Counted from the stretch's first letter, positions 9,513 to 17,981 are shown. The stretch is DNA of 64,000 bases from Mesorhizobium_K marinum (GCF_040813715.1 NZ_JBFOCH010000017.1), one strand, 5' to 3'. Translations and numbers: made by a program. Notes: generated by a model from the sequence alone, not told the origin.

Positions 9513-10586
9513 GCCATCGCCTTTTCCAGGATGCGGTCGAGCTCGGGATCGAGGAAGCGCATGTCCTCCTCGTCCTTGACCAGCACGCCAAGTGCCCGGC
9601 GGAAGGCTTCCGGCCAGGGGCTGCCGCCCTTCTCAAGAACAGTGGCGGCGTTGGCCCACTCGACCGCCTCCGCGATGCCGGGCGGCTTGGCAAGCGGCCT
9701 TGCGCGTATGTCGCCAACCGCTTTCGCCACTGCGCGGGCGGTCGCTTCCGCCACCGCGCCGGCGCGCAGCATGATGATGGCGGCCTCGCGGTCCGCGTCG
9801 GGATAGGCGATCCAGTGGTAGACGCAGCGGCGGCGCAGCGCCTCTGCCAGCTCGCGCGTTCGGTTCGAGGTGAGCACGACCAGCGGCTGGCTCGCCGAAC
9901 GGATCGTGCCGCGCTCGGGGATCGTGATCTGGAAATCCGAAAGGAACTCGAGCAGCAACGCCTCGAACTCATGGTCGGACCGGTCGATCTCATCCACAAG
10001 CAGCATGCTGCGCTCGGGATCCTGCAGGACCTGAAGCAACGGCCGCGCGATCAGGAAACGGTCGTCGTAGATATCAACCTCGCGCTCGCCCGCCTGGCGG
10101 ATGGCGAGAAGCTGGCGCTGGTAGTTCCATTCGTAGAGCGCGTGCGCGGCGTCGATGCCCTCGTAGCATTGCAGCCGGACGAGATCGCGCGAGAGAAGCG
10201 CGGCGACGGCTTTCGCGGCCTCCGTCTTGCCGACACCCGGCGCGCCCTCGAGCAGCAGNNNCGTCGTAGATATCAACCTCGCGCTCGCCCGCCTGGCGGA
10301 TGGCGAGAAGCTGGCGCTGGTAGTTCCATTCGTAGAGCGCGTGCGCGGCGTCGATGCCCTCGTAGCATTGCAGCCGGACGAGATCGCGCGAGAGAAGCGC
10401 GGCGACGGCTTTCGCGGCCTCCGTCTTGCCGACACCCGGCGCGCCCTCGAGCAGCAGCGGCTTGCCGAGCCGGATGGCGAGGAAGATGGCGGTGGCGAGG
10501 CCGTCGTCGGCGAGATAGCGCATGTCCGCGAGCCCGGCGGCGAGGGATTCGGGCGACGCGGCGATCTGGTCTGCGGCGGGCCTCAT
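9509..10586 (-). CDS. MoxR-family AAA ATPase, CoxD-like (interrupted by assembly junction)
   Basis: About 292 residues after removing the junction at 10259. Visible are the Walker A motif LLEGAPGVGKT, Walker B LLVDEIDRSDHEFEALLLEF, sensor 1 VVLTSNRTREL and an arginine-finger region RRRCVYHW. This is a MoxR/CoxD-type AAA+ ATPase that remodels a partner enzyme together with the VWA protein encoded immediately downstream (4-bp overlap). Location between the Mo-subunit genes and CoxE-like gene matches the cox-type arrangement. It should act in the cytoplasm during cofactor insertion. Confidence 0.88.
10063..10457. repeat. Assembly junction (NNN at 10259-10261)
   Basis: Copies 10063-10258 and 10262-10457 (196 bp) flank the N-run inside the MoxR gene. 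Confidence 0.85.
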
Positions 10587-10610
10587 AGTAGCGAACGCAG
10601 GTGCGAGGCA

Positions 10611-10766
10611 CCCCCCTCTGGCCTGCCGGCCATCTCCCCCTCAAGGGGGGAGATCAGCCTGCACCACGACTTTCGCCAATCTCCAACCTTGAAGGCGATG
10701 CAAGGCGGTTGCCGCAGCCGATCTCCCTCCCTGAGGGGGAGATGGCCGGCAGGCCAGAGGGGGGTG
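10611..10766. repeat. Palindromic intergenic repeat with about 31-bp terminal inverted repeats
   Basis: A 156-bp element whose ends (starting CCCCCCTCTGGCCTGCCGGC, and its complement ending at 10766) are inverted repeats of about 31 bp. The central part contains a second pair of G/C-run arms. It resembles RIME-like elements of Mesorhizobium. It lies in a 370-bp (artefact-corrected) gap inside the Mo-hydroxylase gene series, so the transcript would carry a large stem-loop there. No coding capacity. Confidence 0.7.
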
Positions 10767-10771
10767 TTCAN

Positions 10772-10933
10772 CCCCCCCTCGGGCCTGCCGGCCATCTCCC
10801 CCATAAGGGGAGAGATCAGCCTGCACCACGACTTTCGCCAATCTCCAACCTTGAAGGCGATGCAAGGCGGTTGCCGCAGCCGATCTCCCTCCCTGAGGGG
10901 GAGATGGCCGGCAGGCCAGAGGGGGGTGTTCAC
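10772..10933. repeat. Artefactual second copy of the palindromic repeat (N at 10771)
   Basis: Duplicate of 10609-10770 across a single N, with several base differences. It is most simply a contig-end overlap, although two real tandem copies cannot be excluded for a dispersed repeat. Confidence 0.7.
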
Positions 10934-10958
10934 GCAAACGGACATCGCCTTCGCGGGC

Positions 10959-11124
10959 CTAACCGGCGCGCTGTTGCTTCAGCGCCCTGAGGACGCGTTC
11001 CGGCGTGATCGGCATCGTGTCGATGCGAACGCCGACCGCGTCGAAGACGGCGTTGGCGAGCGCCGGAATCTGCGGGTTGGCGCACATTTCGCCGGGACCC
11101 TTGGCGCCATAGGGGCCGTCTGCG
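10959..11124 (-). pseudogene. Duplicated C-terminal fragment of the Mo-subunit gene (assembly artefact)
   Basis: Repeats the last 55 or so codons of the gene ending at 11144. It is separated from that gene by an N at 11125, with copies 10941-11124 and 11126-11309. It is not an independent gene. Confidence 0.8.
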
Positions 11125-11143
11125 NGACATCGCCTTTGCGGGC

Positions 11144-12148
11144 CTAACCGGCGCGCTGTTGCTTCAGTGCCCTGAGGACGCGTTCCGGCGTGATCGGCAT
11201 CGTGTCGATGCGCACGCCGACCGCGTCGAAGACGGCGTTGGCGAGCGCCGGAATCTGCGGGTTGGCGCACATTTCGCCGGGACCCTTGGCGCCATAGGGG
11301 CCGTCTGCGGCGGGGCGTTCCAGAACGACGATCTCGGTCTGCGGGAGGTCGCCGGGGCCAGGCATCAGATATTCGTTGAAGTCGACGCCGGCGTGGTCGC
11401 GGCTCGGATAGTATGGCTCGGTCGTCTCGTAGAGCGCGTGGCTCATGCCCATCCAAGAGCCGCCGACCAGCTGCTGCTCGACCATCTTCGGATTCAGCGC
11501 ACGGCCGATCTCGAAGACGTTTTTCACCGAGACGACGGTGACCTCGCCCGTCTCGTCGTCGACATCGACCTCGGCCACGGTGCAGGCATGCGCGTAGCAG
11601 GTCGACGGCTTCATCGCACCGGTCTCCACCTCCGGGTAGGAGCGCGGCACCAAAAACATGCCGCGACCGGAAATCGACCGGCCGAGCTTGAAATGCGCCA
11701 TCAGGGCGGTGTCGAAGATCGAGATCGCCTTCTGCGGCGCACCCTTGACGTGAATGTTGCCCTCGCCGTCCGTGTCGAGGTCGCCGGCATCGACTTCGAG
11801 CGCCTCGGCTGCGACCTCCAGCATCACCTGGCGCGCTTCCTTCGCCGCCTGGATGACGGCGTTGCCGATGCGGTGAGTGCCGCGCGAGGCGAAGGTGCCC
11901 ATGCAGTGCGGGCCGGTGTCGGTATCGGCGGTGTCGATGATGACCTGCTCGGTCTTGACGCCGATCGTCTCGGCGCAGATCTGCGCCATCACCTGCTTCA
12001 GCCCCTGTCCCAGGTCGACCGAGGACAGCGTGACCATGAAATTGCCGGTCGGCGTCGAATGCACAAGCGCCTGGCTGGGGTCGCCGCCGAGATTCATGCC
12101 GGTCGGGTAGTTGATCGCCGCAACGCCGCGGCCGCGCCGGATCGCCAT
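11144..12148 (-). CDS. Molybdenum hydroxylase Mo-binding subunit, C-terminal polypeptide
   Basis: A 334-residue protein equal to the second half of a xanthine-dehydrogenase-family large subunit. It carries segments that bind the molybdopterin cofactor (VDLGQGLKQVMAQICAETIG, TDTGPHCMGTFASRGTHRIG) and the catalytic glutamate in GAKGPGEMCANPQIPALANA. It starts four bases after the stop of the N-terminal half, with its own AGGGAGAG ribosome site and in a different frame. No N-run lies nearby, so the split appears genetic and not an assembly fault. Nicotinate dehydrogenase of Eubacterium barkeri has a comparable two-chain Mo subunit. The substrate is unknown; a heterocycle or aldehyde is likely. 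Confidence 0.85.
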   Translation of the reverse strand: MAIRRGRGVAAINYPTGMNLGGDPSQALVHSTPTGNFMVTLSSVDLGQGLKQVMAQICAETIGVKTEQVIIDTADTDTGPHCMGTFASRGTHRIGNAVIQAAKEARQVMLEVAAEALEVDAGDLDTDGEGNIHVKGAPQKAISIFDTALMAHFKLGRSISGRGMFLVPRSYPEVETGAMKPSTCYAHACTVAEVDVDDETGEVTVVSVKNVFEIGRALNPKMVEQQLVGGSWMGMSHALYETTEPYYPSRDHAGVDFNEYLMPGPGDLPQTEIVVLERPAADGPYGAKGPGEMCANPQIPALANAVFDAVGVRIDTMPITPERVLRALKQQRAG

Positions 12149-12152
12149 GGCT

Positions 12153-13562
12153 CTAGCTCTCCCTGTAGGACGACATGTTCATGTATTTTTCGGCGACCGG
12201 CCAGCTGGCGACGCGCGACGCCTCCTGCATGCACTCGATGAGGGCCGCGCCCGTCGTTTCCTGGCGATGCGCCTTCATGTCGCCGTCGCGGTAGGCGTTG
12301 ACGAAACGGAATTCGAGCGGGTCCATGCCGATCAGGCGCGCCAGCTTGTCCATCTGCACCTCAAGCGCGAAGTCGGCGATGGTCACGCCGAAGCCGCGCA
12401 TCGCCGAAGACGGCGTGCGGTTGGTATAGACGCACCAGGTGTCGACCCAGACGTTCGGGATGGTGTAGGGGCCGGGATAGTGGGCCGCGCCCTTCTGGGC
12501 GCCATAGGGCGAGTGGCGCGAGTAGGCGCCGGCGTCGGTGTAGCCCCAGACCTGCCGCGCCACGATGCGGCCGTCCTTCATGACGCCGTCCTTGAGCACG
12601 ATCTTCTCGGCGGCGCGCGGCGAGGAAACCTGCATCTCCTCGTAGCGGCTGTAGATGAAGGAAACGGGCCTGCCCGTCAGCTTGGCGGCGAGGATGGCGA
12701 TCGGCTCGACCGTGACGTCGACCTTGCCGCCAAAGCCGCCGCCGACCGTGCCGCCCACCAGGTGCAGCTTGTGGCCGGGCATCTGCAGGATGATCGAGGT
12801 GTTGTCGAGCGTGAAGAACATCGCCTGCGTATTGGTGTAGCAGGTGAAGCGGTCGTTGCCGTCGGGCGTGACGATGCAGCCCGTGGTCTCCATCGGCGCC
12901 TGCTCGATCGGCGAGGACCAGTAGGTCTGCTCGAGGACATGGTCGGCCTCGGCGAACCCCTTCGCGACGTCGCCGAAGCGCACCTTCCGCGACGGCCCGC
13001 TGTCGTACATGTAGTGGTTCTGGCCGTGGTGCTCGTTGACGACCGGCGCGCCGGGCGCCAGCGCGGCCTCGATGTCGAGCACGGCCGGAAGCACCTCGTA
13101 GTCGATCTTCACCCTGGCGGCGGCCTCGCTGGCGGCGCGCTCGCTGTCGGCGAGCACGGCGACAACCGCCTCGCCCTTCCAGCGCACCTTGTCCTCGGCC
13201 AGCACATGCTCGTCCTCCGGCCCGACCTGAATCAGGATCAGGATGGTGTAGAGATTGTGCGGGATATCCTTGTGGGTGAGGATGCGATGAACGCCCGGAT
13301 GTCTTTCGGCCTCGGAGAGATCGATGCTCCTGATGCGGGCGTGATGGTGCGGGCTGCGCACCATCTTAAGGTAGAGCATGCCGGGAAAGGTACGGTCGGC
13401 GAAGTAGGCCGNGAGGTAGAGCATGCCGGGAAAGGTGCGGTCGGCGAAGTAGGCCGTCTTGCCGGTAACGTGGCCGGGCACGTCGGCGCGCTGCAGGCCC
13501 TGGCCGAGTTCCCTGAGATCGTCCTTGCGCTGCTCTGCGAAGTAGCTTTTCGCGAGTTTCAT
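12153..13562 (-). CDS. Molybdenum hydroxylase Mo-binding subunit, N-terminal polypeptide
   Basis: About 454 residues after removing the 45-bp artefact at 13412. It matches the N-terminal half of the xanthine dehydrogenase/aldehyde oxidase large subunit: the a/b hammerhead domain (DVPGHVTGKTAYFADRTFPG) and the first Mo-binding region with VGGTVGGGFGGK and SSAMRGFG. The AYRCSFR-type active-site loop of true CO dehydrogenase is absent. It ends just before the separate C-terminal half begins. It should form a heteromer with that chain, the FAD subunit and the 2Fe-2S subunit, and use water as the oxygen source to hydroxylate its substrate. Confidence 0.85.
   Translation of the reverse strand: MKLAKSYFAEQRKDDLRELGQGLQRADVPGHVTGKTAYFADRTFPGMLYLXAYFADRTFPGMLYLKMVRSPHHHARIRSIDLSEAERHPGVHRILTHKDIPHNLYTILILIQVGPEDEHVLAEDKVRWKGEAVVAVLADSERAASEAAARVKIDYEVLPAVLDIEAALAPGAPVVNEHHGQNHYMYDSGPSRKVRFGDVAKGFAEADHVLEQTYWSSPIEQAPMETTGCIVTPDGNDRFTCYTNTQAMFFTLDNTSIILQMPGHKLHLVGGTVGGGFGGKVDVTVEPIAILAAKLTGRPVSFIYSRYEEMQVSSPRAAEKIVLKDGVMKDGRIVARQVWGYTDAGAYSRHSPYGAQKGAAHYPGPYTIPNVWVDTWCVYTNRTPSSAMRGFGVTIADFALEVQMDKLARLIGMDPLEFRFVNAYRDGDMKAHRQETTGAALIECMQEASRVASWPVAEKYMNMSSYRES
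13369..13456. repeat. Assembly junction (N at 13412)
   Basis: Copies 13369-13411 and 13414-13456 (43 bp) flank the N in the Mo-subunit gene. Confidence 0.8.
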
Positions 13563-13570
13563 TTCGGGCC

Positions 13571-14053
13571 TCACGCCGCGTTCTGGGAGTTGGAGCGCGC
13601 GGCCGTCAGCACGGCGCGGATGATCGGCTCGTAGCCGGTGCAGCGGCAGACATTGCCTGACAGCGCCTCGACAACGTCGTCGCGCGTCGGGTTCGGATTT
13701 CGGTCGAGCAGCGCCCTGGCGGCCATGATCATGCCCGGCGTGCAGAAGCCGCATTGCGCGGCGAACTCGTCCATGAAGGCGCGCTGCAGGGGATGCAGGC
13801 GGCCGTCCGCGGCGAGGCCTCCGGCAGTCAGGATGTCGGCGCCGCCGCAGGTCTCGGCAAGCGTCAGGCAGGAAAGCCTCAGCTCGCCGTCGACGATGAC
13901 CGAGCAGGCGCCGCAGGTGCCCTGGTGGCAGCCGCCCTTCGGCGACGTGTCGCCGAGCTTGTCGCGCAACACCTTGAGAAGCGTTGCGCCGCTGTCGACG
14001 AACTCGGCCTTCTCCTCGCCGTTGAGCGTGAACTGAACCGGGACTCTCGCCAT
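13571..14053 (-). CDS. Molybdenum hydroxylase 2Fe-2S subunit
   Basis: A 160-residue small subunit with both iron-sulfur domains. The plant-ferredoxin-type cluster uses the cysteines in GGCHQGTCGACSVIVDG and the following LSC. The all-helical C-terminal cluster uses CGFCTPGM and VCRCTGYEPI. It passes electrons from the Mo centre to the FAD subunit. GGGAGG precedes the ATG. It stops 8 bp before the large-subunit start, in an operon order of FAD, Fe-S, Mo subunit (M, S, L as in coxMSL). Confidence 0.95.
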   Translation of the reverse strand: MARVPVQFTLNGEEKAEFVDSGATLLKVLRDKLGDTSPKGGCHQGTCGACSVIVDGELRLSCLTLAETCGGADILTAGGLAADGRLHPLQRAFMDEFAAQCGFCTPGMIMAARALLDRNPNPTRDDVVEALSGNVCRCTGYEPIIRAVLTAARSNSQNAA

Positions 14054-14096
14054 CTTTCCTCCCTGACGGCTACTCCAGCGACATCCGTCTTGCGCG

Positions 14097-14882
14097 CTAT
14101 TCCAGAAGCAGGCGGCGGAAGTGCACGGGGAGCACCTCCGCGCGGTACCAGGCGCTGGCGACCGCATCCGTGATCGGCTCGGTGCCCTCGCCGATCGCGG
14201 CCACCGCCGGCGCAACGTCCTCCTCCCCGAGCGTCGCGCCGGCGAGCGCCATCTCGGCGGCCCTGGCCCGGATCGGACGATCCGCCATGCAACCGAGCGC
14301 GATCCTTGCGTCCCCGACGACGCCGGCGTCGACATCGAACACCGCTGCGATGCTGAGTACCGAAGTTCCCTTCGGCCGGACGCGCGACACCTTCAGGAAG
14401 CGGAAACTTCCGGCCAACGGCACGGCAAAGCTGACGCCGGCGACGATCCTGCCGTCGCGCCTGGCCAGAAACTCCTCGATGCCGAAGTCGCCCGCCGTCG
14501 TGTGCACCGTCGCATCGAGCGCCAGGAGCGCCACGGCGAAATCGCCATAGGGCGCGGCGGCGAACAGGTTGCCGCCAACCGTCGCCATGTTGCGGACCGC
14601 AGGACCGCCGACGGCCTTCGCGGCCATGGCGATCGCCGACAGGTCCGGATGGGCGGCGACGGCCGACATGGTGACGGAAGCGCCGACCGTCGCGCGACCG
14701 GCCTTCACGTCGATCACCGACAGGGCCGGATCGGTCGAGCGCACGAAGGTCGAGAACGAGACGTCGCCCTCGTTGGCCGAACGAACGACCAGCGTGCCGC
14801 CGCCGAGGTAGCGGGCGCCGGTCTCCTTGAGCGCCGAGCCGGCTTCGCCAAGCGTCGGGTAGGTCTTCAGGGCAAGCGGCAT
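14097..14882 (-). CDS. Molybdenum hydroxylase FAD-binding subunit
   Basis: A 261-residue medium subunit of the CoxM/XdhB type, carrying FAD and donating electrons to an acceptor. The two pyrophosphate-binding signatures are recognisable: YLGGGTLVVRSANEGD (normally GGTDL) near residue 25 and NMATVGGNLF near residue 97. The C-terminal CO-dehydrogenase flavoprotein domain follows (RVRPKGTSVLSIAAVF). It lies 43 bp upstream of the 2Fe-2S gene and 18 bp downstream of the SRPBCC gene, so the set is one operon. Confidence 0.93.
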   Translation of the reverse strand: MPLALKTYPTLGEAGSALKETGARYLGGGTLVVRSANEGDVSFSTFVRSTDPALSVIDVKAGRATVGASVTMSAVAAHPDLSAIAMAAKAVGGPAVRNMATVGGNLFAAAPYGDFAVALLALDATVHTTAGDFGIEEFLARRDGRIVAGVSFAVPLAGSFRFLKVSRVRPKGTSVLSIAAVFDVDAGVVGDARIALGCMADRPIRARAAEMALAGATLGEEDVAPAVAAIGEGTEPITDAVASAWYRAEVLPVHFRRLLLE

Positions 14883-14900
14883 ACGGGCCTCCCCGCGGTT

Positions 14901-15344
14901 CTACTTCTGTCCCGAGAAATGGCTCTTCAGGGCGTTGAAGCCGCCCTGGAACACGTTCTCGCCCATGCCCTTGGCGATCTCGTCGCCCTTGTCGGCCGGC
15001 GCGTCGAAATCCGCCGTCCAGACCGCGTAGGTCATGTCGCCGTCGGTGACGGGCTCGAGCTTGAGCGTCGACGTATGATTCGAGATCGGCGCCGGATGCT
15101 CGATGATGGCGTAGGTGGTCAGGAAGTCATCGTCGGAGAAGGCGACAAGCCGCTCGCGGATGGTCGCGCCGGATGCCACCTTGAACTTGCGCACGCAGCC
15201 GATGTCGGTAGCGCCGCGGCCGTCCTCGATCTCGCTCTCGACCATGCGCGGATGCCAAGCCGGCAAGCCGTTGAAGTCGCGTATCCGCGCCCAGACCTTG
15301 TCGACAGGCGCGTCGATGACGCTCGAAATCCTGATCTTCGGCAC
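14901..15344 (-). CDS. SRPBCC-family protein, CoxG-like
   Basis: A 147-residue START/Bet v 1-fold protein (N-terminal VIDAPVDKVWARIRDFNGLP, C-terminal long helix with GMGENVFQGGFNALKSHF). It binds a small hydrophobic ligand or helps dock an enzyme; CoxG of the CO dehydrogenase cluster is of the same fold. As the first gene of the Mo-hydroxylase operon it may deliver substrate or attach the enzyme to the membrane. It has no transmembrane tail of its own. It lies 53 bp from a pair of direct repeats that look like AraC-type binding sites. Confidence 0.82.
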   Translation of the reverse strand: MPKIRISSVIDAPVDKVWARIRDFNGLPAWHPRMVESEIEDGRGATDIGCVRKFKVASGATIRERLVAFSDDDFLTTYAIIEHPAPISNHTSTLKLEPVTDGDMTYAVWTADFDAPADKGDEIAKGMGENVFQGGFNALKSHFSGQK

Positions 15345-15396
15345 ACAATCCTCCCTCGATGCGTTGAGAGAAGAGTATCCAGCGGGGCTAAACGCC

Positions 15397-15433
15397 GCTT
15401 ATCAATGCGTCTCGATTGCTTATCGATGCGTCT
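15397..15433. promoter_or_regulatory. Tandem 16-bp direct repeats, likely AraC-type operator
   Basis: GCTTATCAATGCGTCT (15397-15412) and GCTTATCGATGCGTCT (15418-15433) are identical at 15 of 16 positions and start 21 bp apart. AraC-family dimers commonly bind direct repeats of about two helical turns. They lie between the AraC gene and the operon that starts at 15344, just upstream of where its promoter should be. Confidence 0.65.
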
Positions 15434-15490
15434 GAAATTCTTTCGTTTGCCGTATGTCCCCGAAACGGGGCTCACTTCGGCGCGACCGGG

Positions 15491-16312
15491 TCAGGCGGCG
15501 TTCCGCGCGGCCTCGCGGTAGAGGGTCGGCGGCACGCCGGCATGGTCGCGGAAGAAGCGGGTGAAGTTACCCTGGGTGGTGAAGCCGAGGTTCCAGGCGA
15601 CTGAGGTCAGCGGCTCGCGCGACCATTGCAGCTGCCGTTGCGCCTCCTGCATGCGCAGCGTGTTCCAGTAGACGTTGGGCGTCAGGCTGGTCTGCTCCTT
15701 GAACAGCGTGAAGAAGTGCGGCCGCGACAGGCCAACCGACTTCGCCACCGCGTCGAAGCAGATGCGCTCGTGGACATTGGCGCGCATCAGCTCGATCGCC
15801 CGGCGGACGCGGATGTCGAGCTGGTCGCCAGCGGCGATGCGACGGCGCCGGCCGATGGAATCGGCGGCGTCGACAAGGCAGTCGATCAGCCGCTCGATCT
15901 CATAGAAGGCGAGATCGTCGGCCCCGCCGCCGTCGAGTTCCGCATGGAGAGCGACCGCCACGCCGTGCAGCCAGTCGTCGACCGGGATCGCCGGCGAGGC
16001 AAAGATCGGCCGGTCCAGCGCCACGCCGCGCCGCCGGCATAACCATTCGGGATCGATGTAGAAGGCGAGGAAGCGGCCCGGACGCCCGTCCGCCGCGAGC
16101 GCGTGGCTGTGCGGCTCGAGCGCGTTGATGCCGGCGGCGACGGTCGGCCCGAGCTGCACCTTCTCGCCGCCGATGGTCATCTCGCCGGCGGCCCCGTCGA
16201 GCCACAGGATGATATGGGCCTCGGCATGGGCGTGGGTGACGAAATCGCTCGCGACGTTGAGCACCGATACGTGCCCGAACGATCCGCGAAAGAGCCGGAT
16301 CGAGGTGGCCAT
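15491..16312 (-). CDS. AraC-family transcriptional regulator
   Basis: A 273-residue activator with an N-terminal cupin-type effector domain (residues 10-110, HAHAEAHIILWLDG) and a C-terminal double helix-turn-helix domain (about 175-273). It has the family pattern AKSVGLSRPHFFTLFKEQ, LQWSREPLTSVAWNLGF and TTQGNFTRFFRDHAGVPPT. The start at 16312 is chosen because GGGAGGAAG precedes it. It is divergent from the carbohydrate ABC operon and upstream of the molybdenum-hydroxylase operon. The direct repeats at 15397-15433 make the latter the likelier target, and it may also act in the shared intergenic region. Confidence 0.9.
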   Translation of the reverse strand: MATSIRLFRGSFGHVSVLNVASDFVTHAHAEAHIILWLDGAAGEMTIGGEKVQLGPTVAAGINALEPHSHALAADGRPGRFLAFYIDPEWLCRRRGVALDRPIFASPAIPVDDWLHGVAVALHAELDGGGADDLAFYEIERLIDCLVDAADSIGRRRRIAAGDQLDIRVRRAIELMRANVHERICFDAVAKSVGLSRPHFFTLFKEQTSLTPNVYWNTLRMQEAQRQLQWSREPLTSVAWNLGFTTQGNFTRFFRDHAGVPPTLYREAARNAA

Positions 16313-16599
16313 CTGCTTCCTCCCGGGGTTTCGTTGCGCCGTGTGTCGACGGCCCCGCTCCGCAAAAATAGTGCTGCCGCCGCGGGCGTCCGTCAATACG
16401 GGCGGGCGCGCTCACCGGCCACGGGCGTTGTGCAGCGCAACACACTTTTCCTCTTGCGTGTTTAGTGAATTGTGTTTCAACTAAACAAATTACTCAACAT
16501 CGACGCGAACCAATCACGCGCATGTTGGCCCCCGGGAGGAGAACCGGGGACGGGTTTCAGAGGCAGTCATCCGGACCGCCTCGCAAATGGGAGGTAGGC
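16313..16599. promoter_or_regulatory. Divergent promoter region with inverted repeat
   Basis: This 287-bp gap should hold the promoters of the AraC gene and the ABC/dha operon. An inverted repeat GTTTAGT-N13-ACTAAAC lies at 16460-16486 within an AT-rich patch, and GTTG-N7-CAAC lies near 16427. Either could be an operator. No clear -35/-10 pair stands out. Confidence 0.45.
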
Positions 16600-17931
16600 A
16601 TGAAATCGACATTGAAAGTGTCGCTCGGCCTGGCTGCGGGGCTCGCCGCTTCGACCGCCATGACGGGCGCTTCGCAGGCCGAGGACCTGACGCTCTGCTG
16701 GGCCGCGTGGGATCCGGCCAACGCACTGGTCGAGCTTTCCAAGGACTTCACCGCCGCGACCGGCATCGGCATGAAATTCGAGTTCGTCCCGTGGACGAAC
16801 TACGCCGACCGCTTCCTCAACGAGCTCAACTCCAAGGGCAAGCTGTGCGACCTGATCATCGGTGACAGCCAGTGGATCGGCGGTTCGGCCGAGAACGGCC
16901 ACTACGTCAAGCTCAACGATTTCTTCGACAAGGAAGGGATCAAGATGAGCGACTTCGTCGACGCAACGGTCGTCGGCTATTCCGAGTGGCCGAAGAACAC
17001 CCCGAACTACTGGTCGCTGCCGGCCTTCGGCGACGTGGTCGGCTGGACCTATCGCAAGGATTGGTTCGCAAAGCCGGAAATCCAGGCGGCGTTCAAGGAA
17101 AAGTACGGCCGTGACCTGGCCGTGCCAGCCACCTTTGCCGAGCTGAGGGATATTGCGGAGTTCTTCCAGAACCGCGAGATCGACGGCAAGAAGGTCTACG
17201 GCGCCTCGATCTACACGGAACGCGGCTCCGAGGGCGTCACCATGGGCGTCATGGACGTGCTCTACTCGTTCGGCTTCAAGTACGAAAATCCGGACAAGCC
17301 CTACGAAATGGAAGGCTACGTCAACTCCGACAAGTCGGCGGCGGGGCTCGAGTTCTACAAGGCGCTCTATGACTGCTGCACGCCTCCCGGCGCCTCCAAC
17401 AGCTACATGGGCGAAGGCATCGACGCCTTCAAATCCGGCCAGGTGGCGTTGCACATGAACTTCGCCTTCACCTGGCCCGGACTGCAGAAGGACGAGATGG
17501 TCGGCGGCGACAAGGTCGGCTTCTTCGCCAATCCGGCCGGCCCCGACGGCGAACAGTTCGCCCAGCTCGGCGGCCAGGGTATCTCGGTCGTGTCCTATTC
17601 GGACAAGCAGGACGCCGCGCTGCAGTACATCAAGTGGTTCGCCACCACCGACGTGCAGAAGAAGTGGTGGTCGCTCGGCGGCTTCTCCTGCCTGAAGTCG
17701 GTCGTCGAGGACCCGGCGTTCCCGGCCAGCCAGCCCTACGCGAAGACCTTCCTGGACTCGATGGCGATCGTGAAGGACTTCTGGGCCGAGCCGAGCTACG
17801 CCTCGCTGCTGCAGGCCTCGCAGAAGCGCTTCCACGACTATGTGGTGGCCGGCCAGGGCACCGCGAAGGAAGCGCTCGACGGCCTGGTTGCCGACTGGAC
17901 GGAAATCTTCGAAGACGACGGCAAGATGTAG
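16600..17931 (+). CDS. Carbohydrate ABC transporter substrate-binding protein (family 1)
   Basis: A 443-residue periplasmic protein with a signal peptide ending near SQA. The mature part has the family 1 layout: LTLCWAAWDPANALVELSKD, VPWTNYADRFLNEL, and a hinge region with TWPGLQKDEM. A GGGAGGTAGG site fixes the start; the frame is open further upstream but only through promoter DNA. It opens a plus-strand operon running to dhaK. Its composition resembles glycerol/polyol binding proteins of the GlpV kind, so a triose, glycerol-like or polyol ligand is inferred from the downstream dihydroxyacetone kinase. A 12-bp hairpin follows. Confidence 0.9.
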   Translation: MKSTLKVSLGLAAGLAASTAMTGASQAEDLTLCWAAWDPANALVELSKDFTAATGIGMKFEFVPWTNYADRFLNELNSKGKLCDLIIGDSQWIGGSAENGHYVKLNDFFDKEGIKMSDFVDATVVGYSEWPKNTPNYWSLPAFGDVVGWTYRKDWFAKPEIQAAFKEKYGRDLAVPATFAELRDIAEFFQNREIDGKKVYGASIYTERGSEGVTMGVMDVLYSFGFKYENPDKPYEMEGYVNSDKSAAGLEFYKALYDCCTPPGASNSYMGEGIDAFKSGQVALHMNFAFTWPGLQKDEMVGGDKVGFFANPAGPDGEQFAQLGGQGISVVSYSDKQDAALQYIKWFATTDVQKKWWSLGGFSCLKSVVEDPAFPASQPYAKTFLDSMAIVKDFWAEPSYASLLQASQKRFHDYVVAGQGTAKEALDGLVADWTEIFEDDGKM

Positions 17932-17948
17932 CCTTCGTCCTCCCAAGC

Positions 17949-17981
17949 CCGCCCCGCGCCGTGTAGAGTGGCGTGGGGCGG
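17949..17981 (+). terminator. Intercistronic 12-bp hairpin after binding-protein gene
   Basis: CCGCCCCGCGCC pairs with GGCGTGGGGCGG (one G-U pair) around a 9-base loop, 17 bases after the stop. It has no T-run, so it more likely stabilises mRNA than terminates fully. Confidence 0.65.

Noticed and set aside
8198..15344. Aerobic carbon monoxide dehydrogenase operon.
   Set aside because: The subunit order and maturation genes are cox-like, but the AYRCSFR-type active-site loop is missing and the Mo subunit is split.
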